The notes: generated by a model from the letters alone, not told the origin. A DNA stretch of 64,000 nucleotides from Legionella spiritensis (GCF_900186965.1 NZ_LT906457.1:1576501-1640500); one strand, 5' to 3'. Shown: positions 16,563-26,550, counted from the stretch's first letter. Translations and numbers: made by a program.

Positions 16563-16608
16563 GTTCTTTTGTAAAAAAATGGTGCCAGGAAAGTTTTGCG
16601 TACAGAGC

Positions 16609-17376
16609 CTAGAAAGTAAACACCTGGCCTCTTTTGACAAATCCCAGAAATCCATCGGCTTTCGCATTGGGTAATTTTCCAGGATTATAGTGATATAACC
16701 ATATTTTTTTCTTTAACTCTCCGGGAATATTGAGGAGTTCCGAATAATGGGCATGAACGCCGCTTTTGCATGCCGATGTTTCGCAATCATGAAAAATGAT
16801 ATCGGCTTTTTCATAATAATCCAGAAGCTGGCTAGGGGCGTACTGGGTATCTGCAGTGAGGTAAATACGGGTTTGGTTATATTCAAACATCAAACCATAA
16901 CAAGGCATTAACTCATAATCGCTGATCACATGAACGGCTTGCACGAGTTTAAAGGGAATGTCTTGCCAAATCAGTTGTTCGTGTTGTTTGATAACATGAA
17001 CATTAAAAAAATTTTTCAGACTGGCTTGCTCGGTCTGGAGGGTGCTCAAACCACCGCATAATGATTTTTCCCATAAATCATTGACAAGATGTTCTGAAAT
17101 ATAAAGATGGGGTTTGTCTTTACATCCTGGATCAAAATAAGTGGATAATGCAAGCCATTCAAGGCCGCCAATATGATCGGCGTGCAAGTGGCTGATATAG
17201 ACGTTTTGTATGTCACGATGATTGAGGCGAAGCTTGTGTAATGAAAAACGTATGTCGCTTCCTGCGTCAATGAGCATAGTATGATGATCTTTTTGTAACA
17301 GGACATTGGAATGGTAATTATCCTCATCGAGTGTGAAGGCTGATCCTGAGCCGAGGAAAATTAATTTCAAGGCCAT
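16609..17376 (-). CDS. MBL-fold metallohydrolase (RNase Z-like)
   Basis: This 255-residue protein has the metallo-beta-lactamase fold: LIFLGSGSAFT at the N-terminus, LIDAGSD, and the zinc motif SHLHADHIGG with His63, His65, Asp67 and His68. Later motifs are LTADTQYAP (metal-bridging Asp) and IFHDCETSA plus HAHYSELL, close to the ribonuclease Z/PhnP branch. It lacks the long exosite of true tRNase Z, so it may be a phosphodiesterase acting on another substrate. It stands alone between two repeat regions and reads away from the ankyrin gene end. Confidence 0.85.
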   Translation of the reverse strand: MALKLIFLGSGSAFTLDEDNYHSNVLLQKDHHTMLIDAGSDIRFSLHKLRLNHRDIQNVYISHLHADHIGGLEWLALSTYFDPGCKDKPHLYISEHLVNDLWEKSLCGGLSTLQTEQASLKNFFNVHVIKQHEQLIWQDIPFKLVQAVHVISDYELMPCYGLMFEYNQTRIYLTADTQYAPSQLLDYYEKADIIFHDCETSACKSGVHAHYSELLNIPGELKKKIWLYHYNPGKLPNAKADGFLGFVKRGQVFTF

Positions 17377-17518
17377 TTATTTATCCCCGCATGTCAGGCG
17401 ATAAAAAATAATCATAATCACTCCCTCGAATTGCAACAGGTAAAATAGCATTTACAACCAATTTTTGTAAAAAATAAGTACACTATAGTATAATTGTAGC
17501 TTATCCTTAATCAGTTCA

Positions 17519-20500
17519 CTAAACCCGGATCCCCTCGACAACCACAGAATATAGAGCGCAGGTGTTTTTTGTATCTAACAAACTGATTGGGTTGTCGACT
17601 GGAGCCGTGGTGGAACCGTCAGAAGAGCGTCTATGCTCTTTTGAGCAGGAAAAAAAGGTTGCTTTTTCTGTGGCAACATTATACGAAGCAGTTGCGCCTT
17701 TCATTTTTTTCCTGGCTTCCTCCTGTAAAAATTTCTCATAACGCTTTTTGAATATCTGTAGTTTCTCATGTTGGACAAGCTGGGCTGTGATAACCTGTCC
17801 GCCTATTTCCGGAGTCCGGATATTATCCGGACTCTTGACGGGTGTTGTGTAGGGAGAATTACTGTCACAAAAAGTTACGAACTCAGTAGGGTGGTTGATT
17901 CCCTTGTGGCCATAATGCCAAAAGCGTTTCACAAATTGCCACAGATTAAAATACCATTTTCCAATGTGTTGGCCGAGTTTCTGTTCGGTACGTGCTTCCG
18001 TTTCTATTTTTTTTATAAGTTGAATAACCCCGGGTTCTTTGTTGTGTCGTTGATTTTCCCTGGATAAATGACAACACCTTTGTACCAGGGCGTATTTTTG
18101 CTGTAAGCCGAAATGTTTGGTTAATGCCAATTGCTGTTCATGAGGTGTCATATCGCGTTTGACGTGACGGTTGGCATAACAGGAAGCAAGATGTGAAAAT
18201 ATGGTGTAATCCATTAACTCCGGTGCGGTTGAAAGGATATCCTCCAAAACGGAAAACAGGCAGGCACTGACATCGCGATCCGGCAAATGGATCATAACGT
18301 TGGTCAGTGGATAAAAATTGGCTGAATTTTTTTGAAATTCCGGATGCGTGCAATAATCGGTAATTAAACGGACAAGAGGATCCTTGCTGCCGGAATAGTT
18401 AACCAGATAGGCACTAATAATGGGCAAAGAGGTCATGGAATTGTTTACATCCCATGTTTGGTCATTCACTTTTTTCCAGTCAATAATTGCCTGGTTGGCC
18501 TTGAGTTCTTCAATGACAAGCCGGGATTGCTTTGGCGCTCGATTAAACCAGTTTTTCAGGCGTTTGCACAAATTTGTTAAACTGTCGGGTAAATAATGCC
18601 TGGCTGCGATGGCGTTCAGATAACTTCGGTGCAAATTTTTACGGGCAAAATCGCCATCAAATTTTTTATCAGTGGTATAAAATAACGAATTATCACCAAA
18701 ATTAGCACATCGAAAGACCAGTTCGCTTATTAGATAGTCTGCAATAGTGTTTTTCCGATCTATTTGGGCGGTGGTTTTGCCGTGCATTTTAACAAAATGA
18801 CTATATTGGCCCAATTCCCGGGCAGTCCAACAGTTTTTTTTGTCGTAGCGTAATTCCTGCTGCCTGAAAAATTCGTCTCGTTGCTTATCGAGAATCAGTA
18901 AAATAAGACGATATTGATAGCTTTGAGACCAATCCGATTGTTCATTGAGCTTTATAATATTAGGTGTACAATGGCGTCGCTTAAAAAACATAGCCAGCCT
19001 GTTGTCCACATTCTGAATGATCGATGTCTGGTCGGCGTTTAAAAAATCTTTCCAGATCACGGAGGATATTTCTTCCCCGTCAAGCAAGGCAGTGAGCACC
19101 CTGTCATACTGTTCCTCGCGGACTGTCTTGTGTTTGTAGGTATGTTTATGGAGTCGGTGCAAGGCATCGATAAGCAGGTCGGCTTGCCCCGTTTCTTTCG
19201 CGAACGTCGCAAACGCTTGCAAACCCTGGGAAAACCAGGGTTTATTATGATGATTGAGAAGAAATTGGGCAAAAATAAGCTGCGCATTATGATTTTTTAA
19301 ATAAGTGTGAAATTGGTTTTGTCGTTCTGAAGAGAATAATTCATGGCGTGTGTCCTCATGAGCGAGCATGACTTCCAGCAAATGGTGGGCGTTTGCTGCT
19401 GAGGGCATGACAGCCAGTAACGAGTAAACCGTGTCACGACTATATCGGTCAATAATGATTTTAAAACAATCGATATGCAGGGTTTTCCGGCATGTTTTCA
19501 GGTAGCCATAAATCTTTTCCTCAATCCATGATTGTTTTTCCGAATCGCTTTCGTTATAAAGCTTATCCAGATCATTTTCATTGAGAATATCTGCTATGAG
19601 AAGGTTTAAAGCAGCTGGAGATTGCGACAGTTGATCACCAGGTACTTTGGCTACTAACAGTGCGCTGGTATGTTTCTGGAAAATATTTTCTCTTTTTATT
19701 TCTCCGGATGGAGTCAGCTCACCCATGATGGTACGGTTTCGGTCGTAAAAGAGCGTGCCAGGACGATAACCGGGTAATTCAATGAACGAACGCGGCTCGT
19801 CGTCAATAAACGTCATGGCACGATTGGATTCATTGATGAATCCGATTTTTTTTCCATTAATGTCATATAGAAAAACAGCAGTCTTGCGGCTTAATTCATG
19901 TTGTTCAAAGGTTTTATGAGGTAAATAACGTTGCAACCAGCCAGATAAGGTATTTTGCGCTATGGCAATATCTCCTTTACTGCCAATGCTCCGGGTAACG
20001 ACAAAGTCCGCTATTTTAAAAAGCCAGTCGGAGCGTAAACCGCTTAAATGGTTATTGTAATGGGTATACAACACGTTAAGGGCAGCGTTGGCCCGATCGG
20101 GATTGTCTTTTCTAAGTTCAAAGCAGTTATCTTCCAGTTGGGTCAATAAGGCGCGAATGCTGTCGGATGCTCTGAATTGAAGCAAGCGCTGCCTTTTTTC
20201 CAACAACGCCGTAACCGATTGGCCGGAGTCTTTTATTCGGTGTTCAAGGCGCGTCAGACAATTGTTATGATGCCTGTAAAATGCCATTTTTTGACGCAAT
20301 CCACTGTTTAACCGGTTAAACTCATCTTGTTTCAGGGTTAGGGAAACAAGGCGATAGCGTTCGACAAGCTCTTGCAGTGTTTGCGGGGAGCAGGCCGAGA
20401 CAAATCGAGGCGAGGTGAGCAGGCGCTGGATCCAGACACCATTAATCGTATGATCCAGAAGTGATGCCTTGTCTTCGGTAAGAACTGATGTTGCGATTTT

Positions 20501-23500
20501 TTTTAATGTCTTGTCGTGAATGATATCCAGATCCTGGTGGCCTAAACGATGCTTGATTTGTTTTAACCCGGCGCTGTCTGACTCAGAAGCCTGGCATAAT
20601 AAGGTCATGACGCTTCGGCAGGCAGTCTGTGTTTCCAAATCGGTTGTGCTCAAATTGTGTAAGCAATATTGCGTGATGAGATCCAGCAACTCCGTATCCA
20701 GTGATGCGATGACTTTATTGACGACGGACAAACGAGTATGCTCAAAGAAATTATGGAGTGTCATTATGAATAATTGTGACCCATCAGACGTTACGTCCTC
20801 TTTTAACAAAGGCAGATAAGATTGGATAATTCGAACCATGGCGTGACTATCTATGCTGCCGGAATGATTTTCGAGCAAGGCGGTCAAGTGTCTTAATCGT
20901 TCTTTGGCGCTGTGTTCATTCAAATACAGACCTGTTGTAAGGGCATGGATGGATAACGCCCGTTTTTGTTGATGATCCAGATGATTCAAGGCGGAATCAA
21001 GCCAATATTTGATGGACTCGGATCCGGAAGAAAATCCCGATATTGGAAAATGATTAACCTGCAACGAGATTCTTCGCGCTTCCAGAACATAATCAATAAT
21101 GGCTGTAAAATCATTGTTTTTGATAAGGAAACAATATTCCCGAAGTTGAATAAGGGTTTCATACCCCGCCTCATCAAGACGGGATACTATCCTTTCCATG
21201 TTTAAAGGAGTTTCCAGGAGAAGTACTCTCAGATCCGTAAGCAAATACAAACTGGCATCGTATTTTTGTAACAGATGGGTCATGCGAGTTTGTACATCAT
21301 GCCATAAAGAGGGATCACTTTTGCTAATCAAATCCTCGAGCTGTCCATACATCTGTTCATCCAGAGAAGGATCACGCAGATCATAAAACCAGTGGCAGAC
21401 ATAATGGATATAGTCGTTTCGATCCGTTCTCGCCAGTAACCCCCGGACTACAGCCTGGTTAAATTGATGAAACAGAAAAGACAACGTTTCCTCATTGTTC
21501 TCCAGTTTTGGATAATAAATGGCGTGGGTAAAAGCATCGGAGAGCGACGGTTGCAATATTTTATCAAGAGCTTGCAAGATCATGGTTGTTTCATCCGGAG
21601 CCAGCGCGGATAAAAGTTCCGTATAGGCGGGATAATAAGACGGATCCCCAATTATGTTTTCATCGCAGGCCATGGTCTGCAAAGTCGTACGTAATAAACT
21701 GTCCGGCAATAGCGGCTGCTCATTTTTAAATTGTTGAAAGACGAGTTTCAATCGTGTTTTTAACAGGCTGTTTTCCGGAAATTCACGCAATTTTTCATTG
21801 ATAAGCTGTTTAAGTTTCCCGGATATAGTCAGATTCAACAACAGCAGGAATTCCGCATCCGGGCGATAAGGTTTGTCCTGATTAAAGAGAATCAATTCCT
21901 GTGCGAGCTGTGGTAGCAAATGGCCAAGCAACCATTCATCAACGGGATCTTCCTGAAGTAATCGTTGCAGAGCCAGAATGAGCAAAACAGGATTCCGTCG
22001 TTGTTCACAACAGTCGACAAGTTCTTTGATGGTAAGACATTGTGCGTAATCAAGCAGAATGTCTGGTGGCATGTCGGTGAAAGGGGTGTGTAGAAAATGA
22101 AAACGGGCTAATTCGGACGGTAATGATAACTCTTCAATAGCGGGCTGTGATAACTGCGCAAGAATCAGGCGATGCTCGCGGGAAGATAACGAGGAATAAA
22201 TAGCTGGCTGACAGAGGCCTTGCATGAGTATCATACCCAGCTTTCTACTGCGATCCTCATTGAGGATCGGGCCATTCTTCAGCGACTCCAGTTCCTTACC
22301 TGGTAAGGAAAACAGCAGAGTCATTAACTGCAGCTGCAAGGCACGATCATGAACAGGGTTCACGCCGGCTATTTTATCTAATTGTTGCGCAATAAATTCG
22401 GATACGGCTGTTCGTAAATCCTCGCTTTTTGTTTCACCCAATAATTGTCCGCTCTTCATCAGAAAATAAAGATAGCAATCATTATTTTCATGGCAATATT
22501 GCTCAATTTTCTGATGAAAAGTCTGGTGGGAAGGCTTGTTTAAGGTGTTTTGCAGTGGTTCATAAAGTGCAACAGTTTCCTTGAGTTTTGGAAAGCTCCC
22601 TACCCATGCTCGCATGCGGCTCCGACTCATTGGAGCGGCCATGTTTTTCAGGACATCAAGATGATTGTTTTGAATGGCTTCATTGAGGGGGGTTCGTCCG
22701 TTCTCGTCAACACAATGTGTTGTGGCGCCGGCTTTACATAATAATAATACCATGTCGTTTCGGCCTTTGGCAGCAGCCGTATGTAGTAGAGACTTACGTT
22801 GTGTCCATTGGGTTGTTAAAATTCCGGGATGAGTTTTCAGGAAGTCAAAACAGCGTTGTTTGTTTTTGTTGTTTAAGGCGTTTTTTTGAATAAGTCGTCT
22901 GATAGGAGCTGCCAGTAATAGCATTTCAATGTCGCTATGTTTGTGATCCCTTGCCAGGCGTAACATGGTTTTTTTGACGGTTTTATGTTTGGCGTCGTCC
23001 TTGTCTTGCTCAAGGTAATAGGCTATAACACGGTCATTTTGATGGATAACCGCGGTGTGTAATGGTGAATAACACTGCGATACGGAAACGTCGGTCAATA
23101 ATGGCAGCAGGGTATCGGGATCCTTGTTCAGGCGTTCAAATAGGGATATGGCTGCCGTAGAGCAATCCTTACGGGAGAACAGTATTTGCAACGGTGTTTT
23201 ATCGGGAGCGAACGCAGAGCGGGCAGTTAACAATTTTTTTAAATGATCGGCCGGTATTTTCTCCAGTATGGGAATAAACCTGTTAATCACGGATTCCGGT
23301 TGGGATGAAAAAATAATAGCGAGCAAATTGGCTTCACCCGTTTTGCCCGAGAGTAATTGCTGCAATTCCTTGTGGTCGAATTTATCAAGAAGGGCAAGTG
23401 CAGTTAATGCCTGCTTTTCATTAAGTGGCGGCGTAAGTAGAAACAAATCGATAAAGGCCGCATGAGATGTCAACGGGAAAGCAGTCGTTTGAAAAAGTTT

Positions 23501-24070
23501 AAATAGATCTTTACCGGGTATACCTGCCAGCATGTTTATCAATATTTGTGTTATTTCATCATTTTGCACATCAAGTAAATCAGTAAATTGTACAAAATAG
23601 CGATTCCAGTAGGACGAACCAAATAACAGTGCGATTGTTTCTGATGCCGGCAGGCTTTGAACACGGGTTAAGAGCGCTGTGGCTATCGCAGGTGGGGCGT
23701 AATGCGTTAACGTGCTCATGACGCGCTCGTGCAGTTTATCGTTGGAAGGGTGATGATGGCAGGTCGAGAGTATTTGAACGAAATCCTTATCATCCAGGGT
23801 TAGAAGGTAATCGCAGATATCCCGGCAAACTTCTACGGGCGCGTAAACCAGTAGCATATTCAGCGGATTGTGATAGGTTAATTCGTTTGCCAGACGATAG
23901 GCGGTGCGACCATCGTTGCGAATGACCCGATGGTTAGGGTATTGTCTGGTAAATAATTCGTCCTGTTGATTTGCGTCTGGATTGATATGAGGTTCGATTA
24001 ATGTTTTTAGCTTACTGTCTTTAAGATTTTCTACCGCAAGTGACAGGTTTTTGGCCAGAGTAGTAATCAT
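17519..24070 (-). CDS. Giant ankyrin-repeat protein (candidate effector)
   Basis: This protein of about 2,183 residues is the largest gene in the window. Ankyrin-like units are visible near residue 55 (NDGRTAYRLANELTY), around 340-370 (YSPLHTAVIHQNDRVIAYYL) and 420-490 (KSLLHTAAAKGRNDMVLLL, then NGRTPLNEAIQNNHLDVLK). The rest is mostly helical and leucine-rich with no recognised enzyme motif, and there is no signal peptide. The tail is polar and serine-rich (KEHRRSSDGSTTAP). ATG 24070 is preferred over 24079 because AAGGA then lies eight bases upstream. Large ankyrin proteins are common Dot/Icm substrates in Legionella; translocation here is inference. The single intact frame over 6.5 kb argues for selection. 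Confidence 0.85.
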   Translation of the reverse strand: MITTLAKNLSLAVENLKDSKLKTLIEPHINPDANQQDELFTRQYPNHRVIRNDGRTAYRLANELTYHNPLNMLLVYAPVEVCRDICDYLLTLDDKDFVQILSTCHHHPSNDKLHERVMSTLTHYAPPAIATALLTRVQSLPASETIALLFGSSYWNRYFVQFTDLLDVQNDEITQILINMLAGIPGKDLFKLFQTTAFPLTSHAAFIDLFLLTPPLNEKQALTALALLDKFDHKELQQLLSGKTGEANLLAIIFSSQPESVINRFIPILEKIPADHLKKLLTARSAFAPDKTPLQILFSRKDCSTAAISLFERLNKDPDTLLPLLTDVSVSQCYSPLHTAVIHQNDRVIAYYLEQDKDDAKHKTVKKTMLRLARDHKHSDIEMLLLAAPIRRLIQKNALNNKNKQRCFDFLKTHPGILTTQWTQRKSLLHTAAAKGRNDMVLLLCKAGATTHCVDENGRTPLNEAIQNNHLDVLKNMAAPMSRSRMRAWVGSFPKLKETVALYEPLQNTLNKPSHQTFHQKIEQYCHENNDCYLYFLMKSGQLLGETKSEDLRTAVSEFIAQQLDKIAGVNPVHDRALQLQLMTLLFSLPGKELESLKNGPILNEDRSRKLGMILMQGLCQPAIYSSLSSREHRLILAQLSQPAIEELSLPSELARFHFLHTPFTDMPPDILLDYAQCLTIKELVDCCEQRRNPVLLILALQRLLQEDPVDEWLLGHLLPQLAQELILFNQDKPYRPDAEFLLLLNLTISGKLKQLINEKLREFPENSLLKTRLKLVFQQFKNEQPLLPDSLLRTTLQTMACDENIIGDPSYYPAYTELLSALAPDETTMILQALDKILQPSLSDAFTHAIYYPKLENNEETLSFLFHQFNQAVVRGLLARTDRNDYIHYVCHWFYDLRDPSLDEQMYGQLEDLISKSDPSLWHDVQTRMTHLLQKYDASLYLLTDLRVLLLETPLNMERIVSRLDEAGYETLIQLREYCFLIKNNDFTAIIDYVLEARRISLQVNHFPISGFSSGSESIKYWLDSALNHLDHQQKRALSIHALTTGLYLNEHSAKERLRHLTALLENHSGSIDSHAMVRIIQSYLPLLKEDVTSDGSQLFIMTLHNFFEHTRLSVVNKVIASLDTELLDLITQYCLHNLSTTDLETQTACRSVMTLLCQASESDSAGLKQIKHRLGHQDLDIIHDKTLKKIATSVLTEDKASLLDHTINGVWIQRLLTSPRFVSACSPQTLQELVERYRLVSLTLKQDEFNRLNSGLRQKMAFYRHHNNCLTRLEHRIKDSGQSVTALLEKRQRLLQFRASDSIRALLTQLEDNCFELRKDNPDRANAALNVLYTHYNNHLSGLRSDWLFKIADFVVTRSIGSKGDIAIAQNTLSGWLQRYLPHKTFEQHELSRKTAVFLYDINGKKIGFINESNRAMTFIDDEPRSFIELPGYRPGTLFYDRNRTIMGELTPSGEIKRENIFQKHTSALLVAKVPGDQLSQSPAALNLLIADILNENDLDKLYNESDSEKQSWIEEKIYGYLKTCRKTLHIDCFKIIIDRYSRDTVYSLLAVMPSAANAHHLLEVMLAHEDTRHELFSSERQNQFHTYLKNHNAQLIFAQFLLNHHNKPWFSQGLQAFATFAKETGQADLLIDALHRLHKHTYKHKTVREEQYDRVLTALLDGEEISSVIWKDFLNADQTSIIQNVDNRLAMFFKRRHCTPNIIKLNEQSDWSQSYQYRLILLILDKQRDEFFRQQELRYDKKNCWTARELGQYSHFVKMHGKTTAQIDRKNTIADYLISELVFRCANFGDNSLFYTTDKKFDGDFARKNLHRSYLNAIAARHYLPDSLTNLCKRLKNWFNRAPKQSRLVIEELKANQAIIDWKKVNDQTWDVNNSMTSLPIISAYLVNYSGSKDPLVRLITDYCTHPEFQKNSANFYPLTNVMIHLPDRDVSACLFSVLEDILSTAPELMDYTIFSHLASCYANRHVKRDMTPHEQQLALTKHFGLQQKYALVQRCCHLSRENQRHNKEPGVIQLIKKIETEARTEQKLGQHIGKWYFNLWQFVKRFWHYGHKGINHPTEFVTFCDSNSPYTTPVKSPDNIRTPEIGGQVITAQLVQHEKLQIFKKRYEKFLQEEARKKMKGATASYNVATEKATFFSCSKEHRRSSDGSTTAPVDNPISLLDTKNTCALYSVVVEGIRV

Positions 24071-24341
24071 CGGTAACATCCTTATTGTAAGAATTGACGT
24101 GAATAATTTTGATCTTAATTTTCACTACAAGGTAAACAAAAGAGCATTTTATAGGATGATTGTAAATTAGCCAAATCCTTGCGTTGTTGATTTTTTATAA
24201 TTTGAGCTGGCAATGTGGGGTATTTTAAGAATATCCGCGAAATTGTCTTCTTAAAATTGATTTGCGAATCGTAAATCATAGACTCATATCTTCAGGAGCG
24301 AAGATGTGTCGACTTGTTCTAACAAATTAGAATCAAAAGCT
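24071..24341. other. Intergenic region upstream of the ankyrin gene
   Basis: This 271-bp AT-rich stretch should hold the ankyrin gene promoter on the minus strand. I see no repeat, RNA gene or convincing CpxR (GTAAA-N6-GTAAA) site in it. Confidence 0.35.
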
Positions 24342-24737
24342 TTACTTTGAGGAATTAGAAAACCATGGTCCGTCAGAATGCACAGCGCGTATAATATAAT
24401 TAAGATCATTGTCATAGGAACAAGACCACGCATTAGGTCGTATTTGGAGTGGACCTTCTATCAAGGTCATACTCTTTAGAGCATTTTTTGCTTTTAAAGC
24501 GGCATCATTAGTATCTTTGGCATTATCTACCCAGATGGCAATCATCCAATCTTGTTCGGTATCAAACTTTGAAGAGTGAGAATCAATGCTACTCATACCG
24601 TCAAATGTGATAGAACTATAAATCAACTTTGATTTTTGAATAATAGATTCAACACTTGGGCACTTTTCAGGAGGTGCTAATGCAAAACAATTAAATGCTT
24701 GTAAAGTGATCCCTAATATAAGCAAGCATTTTTTCAT
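24342..24737 (-). CDS. Small secreted protein, tandem paralogue B
   Basis: The 131-residue product has a signal peptide (MKKCLLILGITLQAFNCFA) and a mature domain of about 110 residues. It aligns along its length with its neighbour at 24734: CPSVES, then W-IAIWV, ALKSMTLIEGPLQI, and WSCSYDNDLNYIIRAVH. Two cysteines (in CPSV and WSCSY) are shared and may form a disulfide. GGAG upstream supports the start, and its ATG overlaps the upstream stop by four bases. I believe this resembles a Legionella-restricted DUF (possibly DUF4949), but that name is from memory. Function unknown; periplasmic or type II-secreted location likely. Confidence 0.75.
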   Translation of the reverse strand: MKKCLLILGITLQAFNCFALAPPEKCPSVESIIQKSKLIYSSITFDGMSSIDSHSSKFDTEQDWMIAIWVDNAKDTNDAALKAKNALKSMTLIEGPLQIRPNAWSCSYDNDLNYIIRAVHSDGPWFSNSSK

Positions 24738-25129
24738 AGATATTTCTCCGCTAGAACCATATGTGTTTTATACCCTAAATCATTATGATATATACAAGCC
24801 CAACGTCCATTCTCTAAGAGAATTGGTCCTTTTTCAAAAGATAAAGTCTTTAATGCTTTCTTAACCCCTGAAACAGCGCTTTGACTTTTAGTTTCCAGAG
24901 GATCATGTACCCAAATAATGAGATTCCATCTGCTTTTAGTTCCAAACCTAACTCCATAAGCTGCCTCATAGCAAGTGCCATCATAATGACATCCGCCGGA
25001 ATCAAAAAATACTTCTTCATATTTATCGAATGCGGTAACGTCAGGACATACTTCAGGTTGCGTAAAATGAGATGCTATAGCACAATGGCTAGTTACTAAA
25101 AAGAAAAGAGAGATGCATGGAACTTTCAT
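24734..25129 (-). CDS. Small secreted protein, tandem paralogue A
   Basis: This 131-residue protein starts with a signal peptide (CISLFFLVTSHCAIA) and a mature part with CPDVTAF, W-LIIWVHD, ALKTLSFEKGPILL, and WACIYHNDLGYKTH, matching the downstream paralogue at corresponding positions. It has two extra cysteines (GGCHYDGTCY) absent from the copy at 24342, suggesting a second disulfide. The gene overlaps the downstream copy by ATGA, so the pair is cotranscribed and arose by tandem duplication. No function can be assigned. Confidence 0.75.
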   Translation of the reverse strand: MKVPCISLFFLVTSHCAIASHFTQPEVCPDVTAFDKYEEVFFDSGGCHYDGTCYEAAYGVRFGTKSRWNLIIWVHDPLETKSQSAVSGVKKALKTLSFEKGPILLENGRWACIYHNDLGYKTHMVLAEKYL

Positions 25130-25625
25130 CCTGAAATCACTTCATAATAAAAAAACATATCTTATATGAAAAGATAGGATTGTCTACAGGAATCTCCTTT
25201 TCTAAAACTAAGTCAACCTATTTACCCAATAGAATTAAAGATGAGTAAGCCTTAAATAAACAAGTTGCTTGGATTCCAGCCGAAAAAATTGTTATTAATA
25301 AATAGGGCTCAAATGGGATGGCGCGGAAGAGTTGAATCTAGGGAGACAATTCCGCGGGTATTTTTAAAACACCAAATGTAGTGCTGTTTCCATTTCGTTT
25401 TGAGCGGTTGTGATATACCAATAGTTCTAAAATTGTCTACGTCCTGCGACTTGTTCGCGGCATCCAGGTGTGCGTAGTTCTGAACTTTGAACTAGGGGTT
25501 CCCGCGAATAAATCGCGGGACGCAGGCGTTTTTTAAGAATTAAAACCAGGCAAAACGAAATGGAAACGGTAGTAGTAATATCAAAAAATCAACGTCATTT
25601 CTGATACTGTAAAAGTAAATATCGA
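25130..25625. other. 496-bp intergenic region
   Basis: It contains a hairpin CGCGGAA (25322-25328) / TTCCGCG (25350-25356), followed by the composite palindromic element at 25386-25567. No gene was seen; the upstream part should carry the promoter of the secreted-protein pair. Confidence 0.5.
25386..25567. repeat. Composite palindromic element, copy 2
   Basis: Perfect 17-bp outer arms, GTTTCCATTTCGTTTTG (25386-25402) and its inverted partner (25551-25567), enclose two opposed REP-like units: one near 25441 (GTCCTGCGACTTGTTCGCGG) and GGTTCCCGCGAATAAATCGC near 25498. The arms share TTTCCATTT-N-GTTTTG with the element at 9542-9700, while the cores differ. Confidence 0.75.
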
Positions 25626-26453
25626 TTAACGGAAGCTGGTACTTAATGGCGATGAGAATGGTATCCCGTCTGAATTCACGGGGTGTTGCGGGGCATTTAT
25701 CCACTCTTTTTGTCGCTTTGGAGTGAGCAGCGTAAACATCTCCGGGTTCGTTTGTTCGATAGACAAGTCACTGTCAGGGGCTCGTTGAAGATCAGGTCGT
25801 GCCTCCAGTTGTTCCAGCATTATTCCGCTACTGGATATGGCACGATCCGGTTTGTAAGTTTCGAGTTGGCACGCAAGCCAGGTATCAATCGCGATAAGGT
25901 TTAAAAGAAAGCTGATGATTGTTGTTGTAATCATGAGCGGTAATGCAACGGGAGGAAAACACAATGACAGGATGGCGGCGGTTACAGTCAGAATACTGAT
26001 GCCGGTTGAAAGCAGCGCATAGCGCATATAAACCGATTGTTTTTCGGAGGAATAGTCCTTGTCATAGGACGGTGGTTGTTTCATTTTATGGTATTCGGCA
26101 ATACACCAGATGGTATTGCTTACGGCAAACAGAAGACTGGCAGGAAGCATGAGCAGGGGAAAGGGAATGGCGAGCAGGCAGAGAAGAATTGCCGCAGTAC
26201 CGAGCATTGCGGAGATTTTGTACTGGTTTTTAAATTGTGTAAAGCCGTACCAGCACTCTTCTTTTTGAGGATAATTCGGATAAAGATGGCTTGCTATGTA
26301 CCACAGAATATAACCCGTCAGGTACAGGGACAATGATATTAGATTAAATAGGACCGACAATAACAGGAGCGGTGTATTTTGAAGCTTTGAGAAAAAAAAT
26401 CCACCCAAAAAAAGGATGCTGGTGGCTTTATCCAGGCGCTTGGTATGACTCAC
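25626..26453 (-). CDS. Polytopic membrane protein of unknown function
   Basis: The 275-residue protein has about five predicted membrane helices between residues 30 and 195 (for example LLLLSVLFNLISLSLYLTGY and IISFLLNLIAIDTWLA) and a hydrophilic C-terminal tail of about 80 residues rich in Glu, Asp, Ser and Pro. No family was recognised. The start is a GTG with no strong ribosome site; no better in-frame start was seen. It follows cpxA by 97 bp on the same strand, so it may be read from the cpx operon. The membrane-plus-acidic-tail layout is seen in some Legionella effectors, but that is only a suggestion. Confidence 0.7.
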   Translation of the reverse strand: MSHTKRLDKATSILFLGGFFFSKLQNTPLLLLSVLFNLISLSLYLTGYILWYIASHLYPNYPQKEECWYGFTQFKNQYKISAMLGTAAILLCLLAIPFPLLMLPASLLFAVSNTIWCIAEYHKMKQPPSYDKDYSSEKQSVYMRYALLSTGISILTVTAAILSLCFPPVALPLMITTTIISFLLNLIAIDTWLACQLETYKPDRAISSSGIMLEQLEARPDLQRAPDSDLSIEQTNPEMFTLLTPKRQKEWINAPQHPVNSDGIPFSSPLSTSFR

Positions 26454-26550
26454 GTAATTGTAATCCAGGTCATAATTTTTTTCATATTGTATTTTGTTTG
26501 TATATTGGCGAACAAGTAAAAAAACAATAAAACCAAGTAATTCTGAGGTA

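Noticed and set aside
25612-25625. GTAAAAGTAAA as a CpxR site
   Set aside because: Spacing between the GTAAA halves is one base instead of six, and it lies next to a gene end rather than a promoter.
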